From positions 640,655 to 704,654 of the forward strand of contig NZ_FOYW01000001.1 in the NCBI RefSeq assembly GCF_900115285.1: DNA of 64,000 nt, in the 5' to 3' direction. The number at the start of each line of letters is the position of its first letter. Positions within the stretch are counted from its first letter, which is position 1. This DNA comes from Marinobacter daqiaonensis. Its GTDB lineage: Bacteria > Pseudomonadota > Gammaproteobacteria > Pseudomonadales > Oleiphilaceae. The notes beneath the pieces are model-generated. The model was not told the origin of the DNA and did no database searches. It saw only the letters and a program-made list of their open reading frames with translations. Both the position numbers and the translations under genes were made by a program. Below, piece after piece: positions 46,853 to 55,069 of this stretch.

Positions 46853-47367
46853 AGGACCTCTCCTTTTGCCTGCAGTCCGTCAGCCAATCCCCTGCCATTG
46901 CCTACCGTAAGCAATCAGTGTTGGCCTGTGGATAGGCTAGCTCATGTCAGCCTCCTGCATGGGCCGGTTGATCCTGGGCGACTCCCGGCCTGCTCCGGGT
47001 CTCGGGCCATGGGAGGCTGGCGCGATGATTTTCGGAGATATTTTCGATGGTTCGACAGAACTTAAATATATCTGACCGATTTTTCATCTATTGGAAACTC
47101 GAGTAAATGTTTCCGGGAGTCGGTAAATTTTTCCAGAACTGCTCTTCCCACATCAGAAATCCAGGCAGATGCCGCCCAGTTTGAGAAACGTCCTCTTTAT
47201 CAGAATTTTACCCGAAGTTCCCGCTATCTCCCTCTCCGACACCCTTGGCAGATCCTGAGTATTTCATAATCCTGGACGCTAAAGGGAAGCCAATAACAGT
47301 GGCATGGACCTTGCCAACGAGAAGGTGGGGTAGCCGATATTTCCTGAAAAATTCAAGGAGAGCGACT
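46853..47367. other. Intergenic region between divergent genes
   Basis: About 515 bp without a supported gene, holding the promoters of the EEP gene and of the acidic exported protein. An AT-rich stretch (47055-47140) could contain promoter elements, but I cannot assign them. No RNA gene or riboswitch fold was recognised. Confidence 0.4.
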
Positions 47368-47637
47368 ATGAATAGGAAGTTTATCAGTTTAATGCTGGTT
47401 CTGTTGCTGGGGTTAGGCGGTACCGCTCTGGCACCTGCTTATGTTGCGGCCGACGACTGGAACAACGACAACTGGACCGAGGATGACTACGGGTATTACG
47501 ACCAGGACTACTACTGGGAAACCGACGATGACGACTGGGATTCCTGGTTCGAAGACGATGACTGGGACGACGACTGGAACTACTACTACGAGGATGATAA
47601 CTGGGAAGAAGAAGAGGAGTGGTGGGACTGGTGGTAA
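47368..47637 (+). CDS. Small exported protein made almost only of Asp, Glu, Trp and Tyr
   Basis: The 89-aa protein has a clear signal peptide (KFISLMLVLLLGLGGTALA, cleavage near APAYVAA). By my count the remaining 62 residues hold 30 Asp/Glu, 12 Trp, 8 Tyr and no Lys or Arg, in a loose DDW/DDDW repeat ending WWDWW. AAGGAG precedes the ATG, so it is a real gene. I know no family like it. Such a chain could bind divalent or trivalent cations, or a cationic partner, outside the cytoplasm. The next gene, 52 bp downstream, also encodes a small exported protein and may be its partner. Confidence 0.8.
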   Translation: MNRKFISLMLVLLLGLGGTALAPAYVAADDWNNDNWTEDDYGYYDQDYYWETDDDDWDSWFEDDDWDDDWNYYYEDDNWEEEEEWWDWW

Positions 47638-47689
47638 GCGCAGGCAGGGAACGGTCATACCAACTCGCAGGAACTAAAGGAGAAAGCTT

Positions 47690-48049
47690 ATGAAATCGGT
47701 AATTACTGCAATCGCACTGAGTACGTCTCTGGCCCTGGCAGGTCCAGCGCTGGCCAGCGATGATCAGAAAGACAGGATGAAAAAAGGTACCATGTCGATG
47801 GTGGGTACTGTGGTCGACACTACTAACGTCAATCTCGCAGGGGCTGCTGGATCAGGCCATTATCTGGTCAAGCTCGAGAGCGGTAAGGACAAGCGCCGGG
47901 TAGTTGTAGACCTGGGGGTCCAATCCGACGCCAATAAAGCGATCGAGAAAGGAGACAAGATTTTTGCCGTAGGCAATGCCGCCCGGATCAATGACCGCCC
48001 CGTGGTCTTCGCCAGGTACTATGGCGAACTTCAAGAAACCACCAAGTAG
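47690..48049 (+). CDS. Small exported protein, possible OB-fold
   Basis: The 119-aa protein has a signal peptide ending at PALAS and a mature part with a beta-rich pattern: MSMVGTVVDTTNVNL, HYLVKLESGKDKRRVVVDLG and KGDKIFAVGNAARINDRPVVFARY. The spacing resembles small periplasmic OB-fold proteins (BOF type), but I cannot name the family. AAAGGAGAAAG precedes the ATG. It is basic to neutral, in contrast to its very acidic upstream neighbour, with which it is probably cotranscribed. Confidence 0.7.
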   Translation: MKSVITAIALSTSLALAGPALASDDQKDRMKKGTMSMVGTVVDTTNVNLAGAAGSGHYLVKLESGKDKRRVVVDLGVQSDANKAIEKGDKIFAVGNAARINDRPVVFARYYGELQETTK

Positions 48050-48066
48050 TAACTTTTTCGACCCTT

Positions 48067-48090
48067 CGGAGATCGGCTACCCCGATCTTC
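48067..48090. terminator. Hairpin after the exported protein pair
   Basis: CGGAGATCGG and CCGATCTTCG form a ten-base-pair stem with one G-T pair and a short loop. No T run follows. Likely a terminator between convergent units. Confidence 0.45.
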
Positions 48091-48282
48091 GGGGCTGTAA
48101 ATCAAATCGTGTAAACGCCCCCCTGAAAACCCGCTTAAAAAACCTCCGGAACGAATTGCAACGACTTGCTAGAGGGTGAGCCCTCACCGCCCTTGCCTGC
48201 GAGCCATCAATAGATCATGGCTCCATATGAAACTTGCCGCAGGAAAGGACTGCTCGAATTGCTGCCTTCAGTTTCCTGTTTG

Positions 48283-49146
48283 TCAGGGCGTTACGGTGAC
48301 GGGGAGACTCAGCGCTGCCAGTAGCTCTTCTGCGCCAGGTGCGTTAAAGAGCGCGCACTCCCGACTGATTACCAGTTGCGAGGCTCGCTCCTCCCGGAGC
48401 ACACGGGCTACTGTTAAAGGATTTGTATCAGACAGGATCTGCAATCGGGTGCCTGGCCCGATCACATCAAGATCCTGCCGGATCGCTTCGATCTGATCAG
48501 CCGCAGGTTCGCCGTCGGTTTCCAGAATGACCGTCACCGGCTGACAATAATGCCGGGCAATCTCGGCGGCGGCCAGCGCAGCCCGATGGTTTGCCTCTTC
48601 ATGATCATTGAGGAAAACAACCACCCGTTTCTGGTATGGCAACCTCTGTTCGCACCACAGTAACACTTGTCCCGGTGCCTGCCGAATAAGCCTCCGTGCC
48701 GTGGAGCCCAGGCGAGCGCCAGCCGGGGAGGACCAACCAGCACGACCCAGCACTAGCAGATCATCCGGGCCGGCCAGTGCCAGTACCTCTTCAATCACAT
48801 GGCCACGAGCAATACTGAGCGCCGCCCTGCCTCCACGCTGCTTCACTGCCTCGGCAAGTGCCACACGGGCATGATCCGCCAGTCGCCGCATGCGCTGCTC
48901 CAGTATGCCGGGATCAAATGGCCGACTGATACCGGAAACCGAGCCAACCTCGCGGGAAAAGCCGTACCCGGCGCTGCGCACCAGGTTTAACTCCTCAACA
49001 AACACGCCCAGCATGTCGGCATTCCGTTTACCGGCAATGCCAGCAGCCGCCGTCAGGGCGGCATAGCTCATTTTTGAACCGTCAATAAGCACCAGCACAC
49101 GCCCACGGGCCGAAGCCTGCTCTTGGGGCTTTTCCGTGTTAACCAC
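48283..49146 (-). CDS. Tandem universal stress protein
   Basis: The 287-aa protein has two USP-like domains. The first begins RVLVLIDGSKMSYAALTAAAG and includes IARGHVIEEVLALAGPDDLLVLG; the second begins KRVVVFLNDHEEANHRAALAAAEIA. The ATP-binding G-2X-G-9X-G(S/T) motif is only partly kept. I chose the GTG at 49146 because GGAGAAG lies six bases upstream; no ATG is suitably placed. This start overlaps the 3' end of the Lon-like gene by eight bases, so the two are translationally coupled. It may sense ATP or stress and act with the protease. Confidence 0.78.
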   Translation of the reverse strand: MVNTEKPQEQASARGRVLVLIDGSKMSYAALTAAAGIAGKRNADMLGVFVEELNLVRSAGYGFSREVGSVSGISRPFDPGILEQRMRRLADHARVALAEAVKQRGGRAALSIARGHVIEEVLALAGPDDLLVLGRAGWSSPAGARLGSTARRLIRQAPGQVLLWCEQRLPYQKRVVVFLNDHEEANHRAALAAAEIARHYCQPVTVILETDGEPAADQIEAIRQDLDVIGPGTRLQILSDTNPLTVARVLREERASQLVISRECALFNAPGAEELLAALSLPVTVTP

Positions 49147-51541
49147 GGCTTTCTTCTCCAGGGCGTTCACGACTTCCCTTGCGGCCGCCCTGCTTTTTGC
49201 TGGCTTCGGCGAACCGGCGCAGGCGACTGGCAACTGCGCGGTTGAAGGACCCCAGGGGGAACTTACCCTTCTCATCCGCTTCGCCGGCGTCCATACCCGT
49301 CAGAAGTTCAATTGCCTCATTGATATGGGTGACGGGGTATACGCTGAAGTCACCGTCGGCAATGGCCTTGCGAACCTCGGAGTTGAGCATCAGGTGTTCG
49401 ACATTGGTGGCCGGTAGAATGACTCCCTGTCCGCGAACCTTTCCGGCCCCACGACAGACCTCGAAAAAGCCCTCAATTTTCTCGTTAACCCCGCCCACCG
49501 CCTGGACCTCGCCATGCTGGTTCATCGAGCCGGTGACGGCAAACGCCTGGCGTAACGGCAGACGGCTGATCGCCGACAGCAGAACACAGGTTTCCGCAAC
49601 GGAAGCGGAATCCCCTTCCACGCCCCCGTATGATTGCTCGAACGCCAGGCTTGCCGACAACGACAACTCACCATCACCGCCGTATCGGCTGGCCAGGAAG
49701 CGGGAGAGAATCATCACAGCCTTGCTGTGAATCGGCCCGCCAAGCTTGGCTTCCCGCTCAATATCCACGACCTGTGCTTTGCCCGGGCGGGCGGTGGCGG
49801 TGATCCGGGTTGGCCGTCCAAACATGGAAGCCCCGAGTCTGAGCACCGATAGCCCGTTGACCTGGCCCAGAGCTTCACCCTCAGTTGCAATCATCACGAT
49901 CCCACGGGCGATCTGCTCACGGCTCTGGTCGCGAACCCTGCTGGCACGGAACTCCCGCTCATCAATCGCCTGTTGGAGATGCTCCACTTCGATCGTGGCG
50001 GTACCTGACCGATTGGCCCAGTGGTCCGCCTCACTGACCAGATCCCGAAGTACCCGGTCGTGTGCCGTAAGCTTGCGCTGATCCGCCGCCAGGCGGCTTG
50101 CATGCTCTATCAGTCTTGCCACAGCAGCCCGGCCCAGTGGCCGGCATTTCAGTTGCCGCGCGATGGTGGCAATCATGCGAGCATAGAGCCCATAACTCTC
50201 GTCATCCCGATTGAGATCGTCCTCAAAGTCGGCCTCAACTTTAAACAGATCCAGAAAATCAGGATCGTGTTGGGACAACAGGTAATACAGCATGCGGTTG
50301 CCCAGTAAAACGACTTTGACTGACACCGGAATGGGCTCCGGCTGAAGGCTCATTGTGCTGGCCAATCCATAGAGACGTTCGAGAGACTCGATCCGTATCT
50401 CGCCGGAAAACAGAATGCGCTTGAGGCTTTCCCATGCCATTGGCTGGCTCAGTATCCGACGGGCGTCGATGATCAGATAGCCCCCGTTCGCCCGATGGAC
50501 AGAGCCACCCTTTATCAGTGTGAAATCGGTATACAGGGTGCCTTGTCGGGCACGATGCTCAATCTGGCCCGCCAGATGCTGATGAGTCGGCAGGTCCTCA
50601 TAAATGACAGGCGCGCCGCTTGTCCCGGCATTGTCCACCAGCAAATTGACTTTGTACCGGTCCAGCAGACCATTGGGTGGCCCTTTTTCGCTGTCCTGGA
50701 ACGCTTCCGCATGTTCCACCACATCCTCACGTATGGCGTCCAGATAATCGACAACCGCAGGAACGTGCCGCCATTTTTCGCGAAGCTCGTTAATCGGACC
50801 GCCAAGTGTCAGTTGAACCATCTCTTCATTCAGCGTATGGCTCCGCTCCCGGAGCTCCTTCCGTAAACGTGGAAACTGTTGGATGGCTTGCTGCAGTTTC
50901 TTCTGGAGCTCCTCAATTTTGGATTCGATGAGTGCCTTTTCCTCATCAGAGAGGGATTTATAGTCCTCCGGATCAATAACTTCCCCCTTTCGCATTGGCG
51001 CAAAGGTGAAGCCCGCAGGCGTCGTTATCATGGCGATGTTATTGGCGCTGGCCTCTTTCTGGATGTCAAACAGACTCTGCTGCTGGCGCTTTGTAATTTC
51101 CTCCTGCAGCTCCTGCAGACGCGCCTGATACTCCTCACTTTCGAAGGTCGCCGGAATCGCCGTGCGCAGCTCCCCGGCAAGATCACTCATGTCTTTCTTG
51201 AATTGCCGCCCTTGCCCCGCGGCGAGACCAATAGCCCTGGGCCGATCCGAGAAGTCAAAATTGTGAACATGGCACCAATCCGAAGGCACAGGCTGCCCCT
51301 CAGCGTGTTTGGCCAGAAAACGCTCCACCAGCTCGTGCTTGCCCGCACCGGCGGGACCCAGGACAAACAGGTTGAAGCCGTCCGCCCGCATGCTGGCGCC
51401 AAACTCCAGGGCCCGTAGCACGCGCTCCTGGCCAAAGGGCAGGTCCAGGTCCTTGAGCGCGTCAGTGGTATCGAAATCCAGCTGGTCGAGGGGGCATTGG
51501 TGATAGACCTGTTCCGCTGTCAAGGGCGTGGGTAGTGACAT
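49139..51541 (-). CDS. Lon-like ATP-dependent protease
   Basis: The 800-aa protein has an N-terminal AAA domain with a Walker A-like GPAGAGKHELV (about 61-71), a long coiled-coil insert, and a C-terminal Lon protease domain. The catalytic dyad is Ser645 in EGDSASVAE and Lys688 in GVNEKIEG, 43 residues apart as in Lon. The architecture fits the AAA_32 plus Lon_C family of Lon-related proteases rather than classic LonA. An AGGAGG directly abuts an ATG at 51547, so the ATG at 51541, six bases further, is the likely start. It is the first gene of a unit with the USP gene. Confidence 0.9.
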   Translation of the reverse strand: MSLPTPLTAEQVYHQCPLDQLDFDTTDALKDLDLPFGQERVLRALEFGASMRADGFNLFVLGPAGAGKHELVERFLAKHAEGQPVPSDWCHVHNFDFSDRPRAIGLAAGQGRQFKKDMSDLAGELRTAIPATFESEEYQARLQELQEEITKRQQQSLFDIQKEASANNIAMITTPAGFTFAPMRKGEVIDPEDYKSLSDEEKALIESKIEELQKKLQQAIQQFPRLRKELRERSHTLNEEMVQLTLGGPINELREKWRHVPAVVDYLDAIREDVVEHAEAFQDSEKGPPNGLLDRYKVNLLVDNAGTSGAPVIYEDLPTHQHLAGQIEHRARQGTLYTDFTLIKGGSVHRANGGYLIIDARRILSQPMAWESLKRILFSGEIRIESLERLYGLASTMSLQPEPIPVSVKVVLLGNRMLYYLLSQHDPDFLDLFKVEADFEDDLNRDDESYGLYARMIATIARQLKCRPLGRAAVARLIEHASRLAADQRKLTAHDRVLRDLVSEADHWANRSGTATIEVEHLQQAIDEREFRASRVRDQSREQIARGIVMIATEGEALGQVNGLSVLRLGASMFGRPTRITATARPGKAQVVDIEREAKLGGPIHSKAVMILSRFLASRYGGDGELSLSASLAFEQSYGGVEGDSASVAETCVLLSAISRLPLRQAFAVTGSMNQHGEVQAVGGVNEKIEGFFEVCRGAGKVRGQGVILPATNVEHLMLNSEVRKAIADGDFSVYPVTHINEAIELLTGMDAGEADEKGKFPLGSFNRAVASRLRRFAEASKKQGGRKGSRERPGEESRG

Positions 51542-51756
51542 CAACATCCTCCTGATGAGTGACGGGCAGCCCGGGAAACTGCGAGGAATTTATCTCAAGG
51601 ATAGACGGGAAACACTGGATGTGTCGTGCATGATCAAATTCACTTTTTTGGTCACGCACTGGGTGACCGGGCGGAGGCTGTTGTCCTGATTGCCAAAAGC
51701 GTAAGATCAGACCTATGGTTTCTAAAATCGCGTCATGAACAGGCGGGTAATCGGTT

Positions 51757-52308
51757 ATGAATCGTTTGAGACTACATCTGGCCACGGCCGTGTTTATCGC
51801 CGGATCGGTGTTCGCGTCTTCAGTAGCTGCCGAAACCTGTCCATCGTTTCTTGACCACGACCAACGTAAACTTCATTCCAACGAAACAATCAATCTTTGT
51901 GATATCGCCGCAGGCAAACCCCTTCTGGTCGTCAACACCGCCAGTCACTGCGGTTACACGGGCCAGTTTGAGGGGTTGCAATCACTACACAATCGCTACG
52001 CGGATGAGGGCTTGGTGGTTGTTGGATTCGCCAGTGACACCTTCCGGCAGGAAGCGGATTCGGAGGAGGAAGCCGCCAATGTCTGTTTCATAAACTTCGG
52101 AGTCACTTTCACAATGATCGCACCAAGCGCCGTGACCGGCGCCGGGGCCAATCCGGTTTTCCGGAACATTAACCAGCAGAGTGAACCTCCTCGCTGGAAC
52201 TTTACCAAATACGTGATCGATGCCAGGGGCAATGTGATCAGGTCTTTTCCGAGCAGCGTCGGGCCAGACGACCCAGAGCTTATCAAGGCTGTAGAGTCGG
52301 TACTTTAA
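51757..52308 (+). CDS. Exported glutathione peroxidase family protein
   Basis: The 183-aa protein has a signal peptide ending near SSVAAE and a GPx fold: LLVVNTASHCGYTGQFEGLQ with the peroxidatic Cys65, then the WNFTKYVID motif with the conserved Trp-Asn. Cys rather than selenocysteine is used. It should reduce hydroperoxides in the periplasm, probably with thioredoxin-type donors. It is divergent from the Lon-like gene. Confidence 0.9.
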   Translation: MNRLRLHLATAVFIAGSVFASSVAAETCPSFLDHDQRKLHSNETINLCDIAAGKPLLVVNTASHCGYTGQFEGLQSLHNRYADEGLVVVGFASDTFRQEADSEEEAANVCFINFGVTFTMIAPSAVTGAGANPVFRNINQQSEPPRWNFTKYVIDARGNVIRSFPSSVGPDDPELIKAVESVL

Positions 52309-52436
52309 CCCGACCGTTTGTGGCAAAGGCAATCCAGGCACAGAGCGAACAGCTATTTCTGAAGCAGTTTCCTCTTCCCCTGACGCCGTTACTTCATGTC
52401 GAAGGCGCTGTCAGGAACAGACCATAGCTGGAAATT

Positions 52437-52655
52437 CTGTTATCACTGAGCGACTACCTGGAATTGGTGGATTTCACTGGGCGAATCATCAATCCCAACA
52501 AGCGCGGCCATATCCCGGAGCATCAGCCACCGATTCTGAAACGGCTGGGGCTCAGCACAGACAAGGGGCTTGTCGAAGCCACCGAGTTTGAAGCCCGTTA
52601 TCAGGATAACCGGCGGGGTTCACCTGGATGGGCGACGATCCGCGGCCTGACGTAA
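52437..52655 (+). pseudogene. C-terminal fragment of a Y1 (RAYT-like) transposase
   Basis: From about 52437 the frame reads LLSLSDYLELVDFTGRIINP, then NKRGHIPEHQPPILKRLGLS, which I recognise as the C-terminal region of the REP-associated Y1 transposase family. Only this part remains; a stop lies just upstream and the N-terminal HUH region is absent. The 775-bp interval 52309-53086 otherwise holds only an 8-bp tandem repeat, so it is a scar of a lost mobile element. Confidence 0.7.
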
Positions 52656-52713
52656 CGCTCTCACCCTTCCCTATCCATTACTGGCGATGGCCCTGGACAG
52701 CTATCGGTCCTAA

Positions 52714-52744
52714 ACTGGCCAACTGGCCAACTGGCCAACTGGCC
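52714..52744 (+). repeat. Tandem 8-bp repeat (ACTGGCCA, almost four copies)
   Basis: ACTGGCCA is repeated 3.9 times without a mismatch. It lies in non-coding DNA between a transposase fragment and a PEP-CTERM gene. It is too short for a minisatellite of known function. Confidence 0.85.
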
Positions 52745-53086
52745 GAGTTTTGGGCCAAACCTGTCGCTAAAAGCTCTTTGCGAGCATTTCTGTCCGATTC
52801 ACTGCGCTTCGCCAACCCCAACGATTACTCTCGGGAGGCTTCTTTTGCCAATGCCTGTCCTAGTCCGTCCATGACATCTCGCATCTGGTGAACCCGCGCA
52901 TCCCTGGTAAATTACTTTAATAATTAGACTGTCGAACTTTTTTACACCGGAAGTTACTTGATCAGCATTTTCCCGCGCGTTGGTCACTCTGTATCTCCCT
53001 TTCCTTTGATTAGAACAACAATTCTTAAGGTGGGTATGGCCTATGCTTACAATGCATGTTCACTCAGACCAAAAGGAGTACGAGTG

Positions 53087-53968
53087 ATGCATCCTATAAA
53101 GTATTTGCTGTTACTCGCGGGCGCCGCAATCAGTTTGCCGAGCCAGGCTGTTCCCGTGTATTGGAACGTTTTTAATATCGAGGGTGAGTCCTCTATCGGC
53201 GCAGATCTGGTTACCTATGATTCCCTGACCGATATGCTGACCGACATCAACCGGACCAGTGTCAACACGCTGTCCGGAGTCGGGGCCAATGTGGTGGGCG
53301 GCGGTTCCGATGGTACAAACTTTTGGAATGTATTTAATATCGAAGGTGAGTCCAGAATCGGTGCGGACATCGTAACCTACGGTAGCCTGATGGACATGCT
53401 GACAGATACCAACCGGGCCAGTGTTAACACCCTGGGTGGGTTCGGAGCCAACATTGTCGGCAGCGGTTCTGATGGTTCGAGCTACTGGAATGTGTTCAAC
53501 ATCGAGGGCGAGTCCGCCATCGGTGCGGACATCGTAACCTACGGCAGCCTGGCGGATATGTTGTTAGACACCAATCGAACCAGCGTTAACACTCTGGGTG
53601 GGTTTGGAGCCAACATCGTAGGCAGCGGTTCTGATGGCACAAGCTACTGGAATGTGTTCAACATCGAGGGCGAGTCCGACATCGGTGCGGACATCGTAAC
53701 CTACGGCAGCCTGGCGGACATGTTGACCGACGTAAACCGCACCAGTGTTAGCACCCTGACTGGGTTCGGAGCCAACATTGTCGGCAGCGGTGCCTTCAAT
53801 TTTGACAAGGGCATTCAAGTTTCCGAACCTGCCCACTGGGGGATGTTACTTTTCGGCTTGTTCGGACTGTACCTCCGCCGCCGATCCAGCAACGGAGTCC
53901 GGCTGAAAATCGTTTTATCCGGAATACCAACCACCTGTCCTGACGCGCCCGGGGTTCATCGCCGATGA
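53087..53968 (+). CDS. PEP-CTERM-type exported protein with four 54-aa repeats
   Basis: The 293-aa protein has a signal peptide (LLLLAGAAISLPSQA) and four nearly identical 54-residue repeats, each beginning YWNVFNIEGES and containing IGADIVTYGSL, DMLTD and GANIVGSGSDG. A sorting-signal-like end follows: VSEP, a hydrophobic stretch (MLLFGLFGLYL) and RRR. This fits a PEP-CTERM anchor handled by an exosortase, with SEP in place of PEP. About 25 further residues follow the RRR, which is unusual and may reflect a lost stop. AAAAGGAG precedes the ATG. The repeats may form a beta-solenoid on the surface. Confidence 0.75.
   Translation: MHPIKYLLLLAGAAISLPSQAVPVYWNVFNIEGESSIGADLVTYDSLTDMLTDINRTSVNTLSGVGANVVGGGSDGTNFWNVFNIEGESRIGADIVTYGSLMDMLTDTNRASVNTLGGFGANIVGSGSDGSSYWNVFNIEGESAIGADIVTYGSLADMLLDTNRTSVNTLGGFGANIVGSGSDGTSYWNVFNIEGESDIGADIVTYGSLADMLTDVNRTSVSTLTGFGANIVGSGAFNFDKGIQVSEPAHWGMLLFGLFGLYLRRRSSNGVRLKIVLSGIPTTCPDAPGVHRR
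53162..53809 (+). repeat. Four tandem 162-bp coding repeats
   Basis: The repeat units start at 53162, 53324, 53486 and 53648, at exact 162-bp spacing. Units 2-4 are more alike than unit 1. The array lies wholly inside the PEP-CTERM gene and can expand or contract in frame. Confidence 0.85.
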
Positions 53969-54335
53969 GCAAATGACAGAAATCACGGTGTTGGAGGCAA
54001 CGCACGAGGAATCTTGCTGCAACAGCCAACGGCCGTTCAAGGTCCTCTTGGTTCAACCGCCACGTCCAGACGTCGGCGGCATTGGCCCAGGTATCAAGAT
54101 TCTCGTCGAAGGTCTCGTAGATGACGTTGGCCCCGGCACCATCGACAAAGCCCGGATTATTCCCGCTCCGGGTGGACCTGAAACGGGGTCAGGATCACCA
54201 CTGTCAGGAAATATTACAACACCCAACAAACGCCGGGGTGCCAGTGATTGCAATTCACTCATTACGGAAGTGTTTCGTCCTGATGGTGCGTTAATTGCGC
54301 GAGATTCCACATCATAAACGCGCTGGAGAATCACT
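53969..54335. other. Interval between two PEP-CTERM genes
   Basis: About 365 bp with no assigned gene. On the minus strand a frame without stops runs from about 54197 to 53796 and reads plausibly (GFVDGAGANVIYETFDENL), but I cannot match it to a family and it lacks a start near its beginning. It may be a gene remnant. Confidence 0.35.
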
Positions 54336-54917
54336 ATGGGCTATCGAGCATTCACATCATTGGTCGCGCTGCTGATAGCGGTCGTCGCAGCGCCTGTACA
54401 TGCCCTACCCATTACCTTTACTGCGACACTGAGCGGCGACCAGGAAGTACCCCCGGTGAACACCACGGCCAGCGGCACAGCGACACTGACCTTAAACGAT
54501 GCCCAGACGCGTCTGGAGATGATGGTCGAGCTTTCTGGCCTCGACCTGGACGGCTTACAGACACCGGATTCCGGCGACAATGTGGTGGGAATGCACATCC
54601 ACGCGGCACCGCCCATGACCAACGGGGGCGTAGTCTTCGGCCTCATGAATCCGAACAATGACCTGAACGGCGATCTCCTTATCGACCCCGTCAACGGAAC
54701 CGTATTCAGCGCCTGGGATCTGTCGGAGGGCAACAATACGACACTTGCCGCACAACTGTCGGCCCTCCTGGAGGGTCATCTCTATCTCAACATCCACACC
54801 GTCGAGTACCCGGGAGGGGAGTTGCGAGGTCAGATTGTAAGGGTTTCCGAACCCGGTTCGTTGCTATTGCTGGGCCTGGGCCTCCTGGGGCTCGTCACTA
54901 CCAGACGCCGTCGGTAA
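54336..54917 (+). CDS. CHRD domain protein with PEP-CTERM-type anchor
   Basis: The 193-aa protein has a signal peptide ending near VHALP, then a CHRD domain (about 25-165) with FTATLSGDQEVPPVNTTASG, GMHIHAA and HLYLNIHTVEYPGGELRGQI. It ends with VSEPGSLLLLGLGLLGLV followed by RRRR, a PEP-CTERM-like sorting signal with SEP. CHRD domains form beta-sandwiches of unknown ligand. It probably sits at the outer surface. GGAG precedes the ATG. Confidence 0.88.
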   Translation: MGYRAFTSLVALLIAVVAAPVHALPITFTATLSGDQEVPPVNTTASGTATLTLNDAQTRLEMMVELSGLDLDGLQTPDSGDNVVGMHIHAAPPMTNGGVVFGLMNPNNDLNGDLLIDPVNGTVFSAWDLSEGNNTTLAAQLSALLEGHLYLNIHTVEYPGGELRGQIVRVSEPGSLLLLGLGLLGLVTTRRRR

Positions 54918-55069
54918 TTGGCCTGTTCATCGCCGGGTCCCTCTTTCGCAATCACTTGCCAGGCCTGGCGAGGCAATTGGTGTTAACCCGGATAAGGCAT
55001 ATTCTGTCAGCTTGCCGCGTCGTCACTGGTCAGCGATAACCTATATATCTAACCAATAGAGATATAGCC

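Noticed and set aside
47055..47367. Possible riboswitch before the acidic exported protein gene
   Set aside because: I could not match the conserved core of any riboswitch class by eye.
52714..52744. Tandem 8-bp repeats considered as a CRISPR remnant
   Set aside because: There are no spacers and the unit is far too short.
53973..54317. Plus-strand open frame between the two PEP-CTERM genes
   Set aside because: No ribosome site and no family match; the minus strand reads at least as well, so neither is called a gene.
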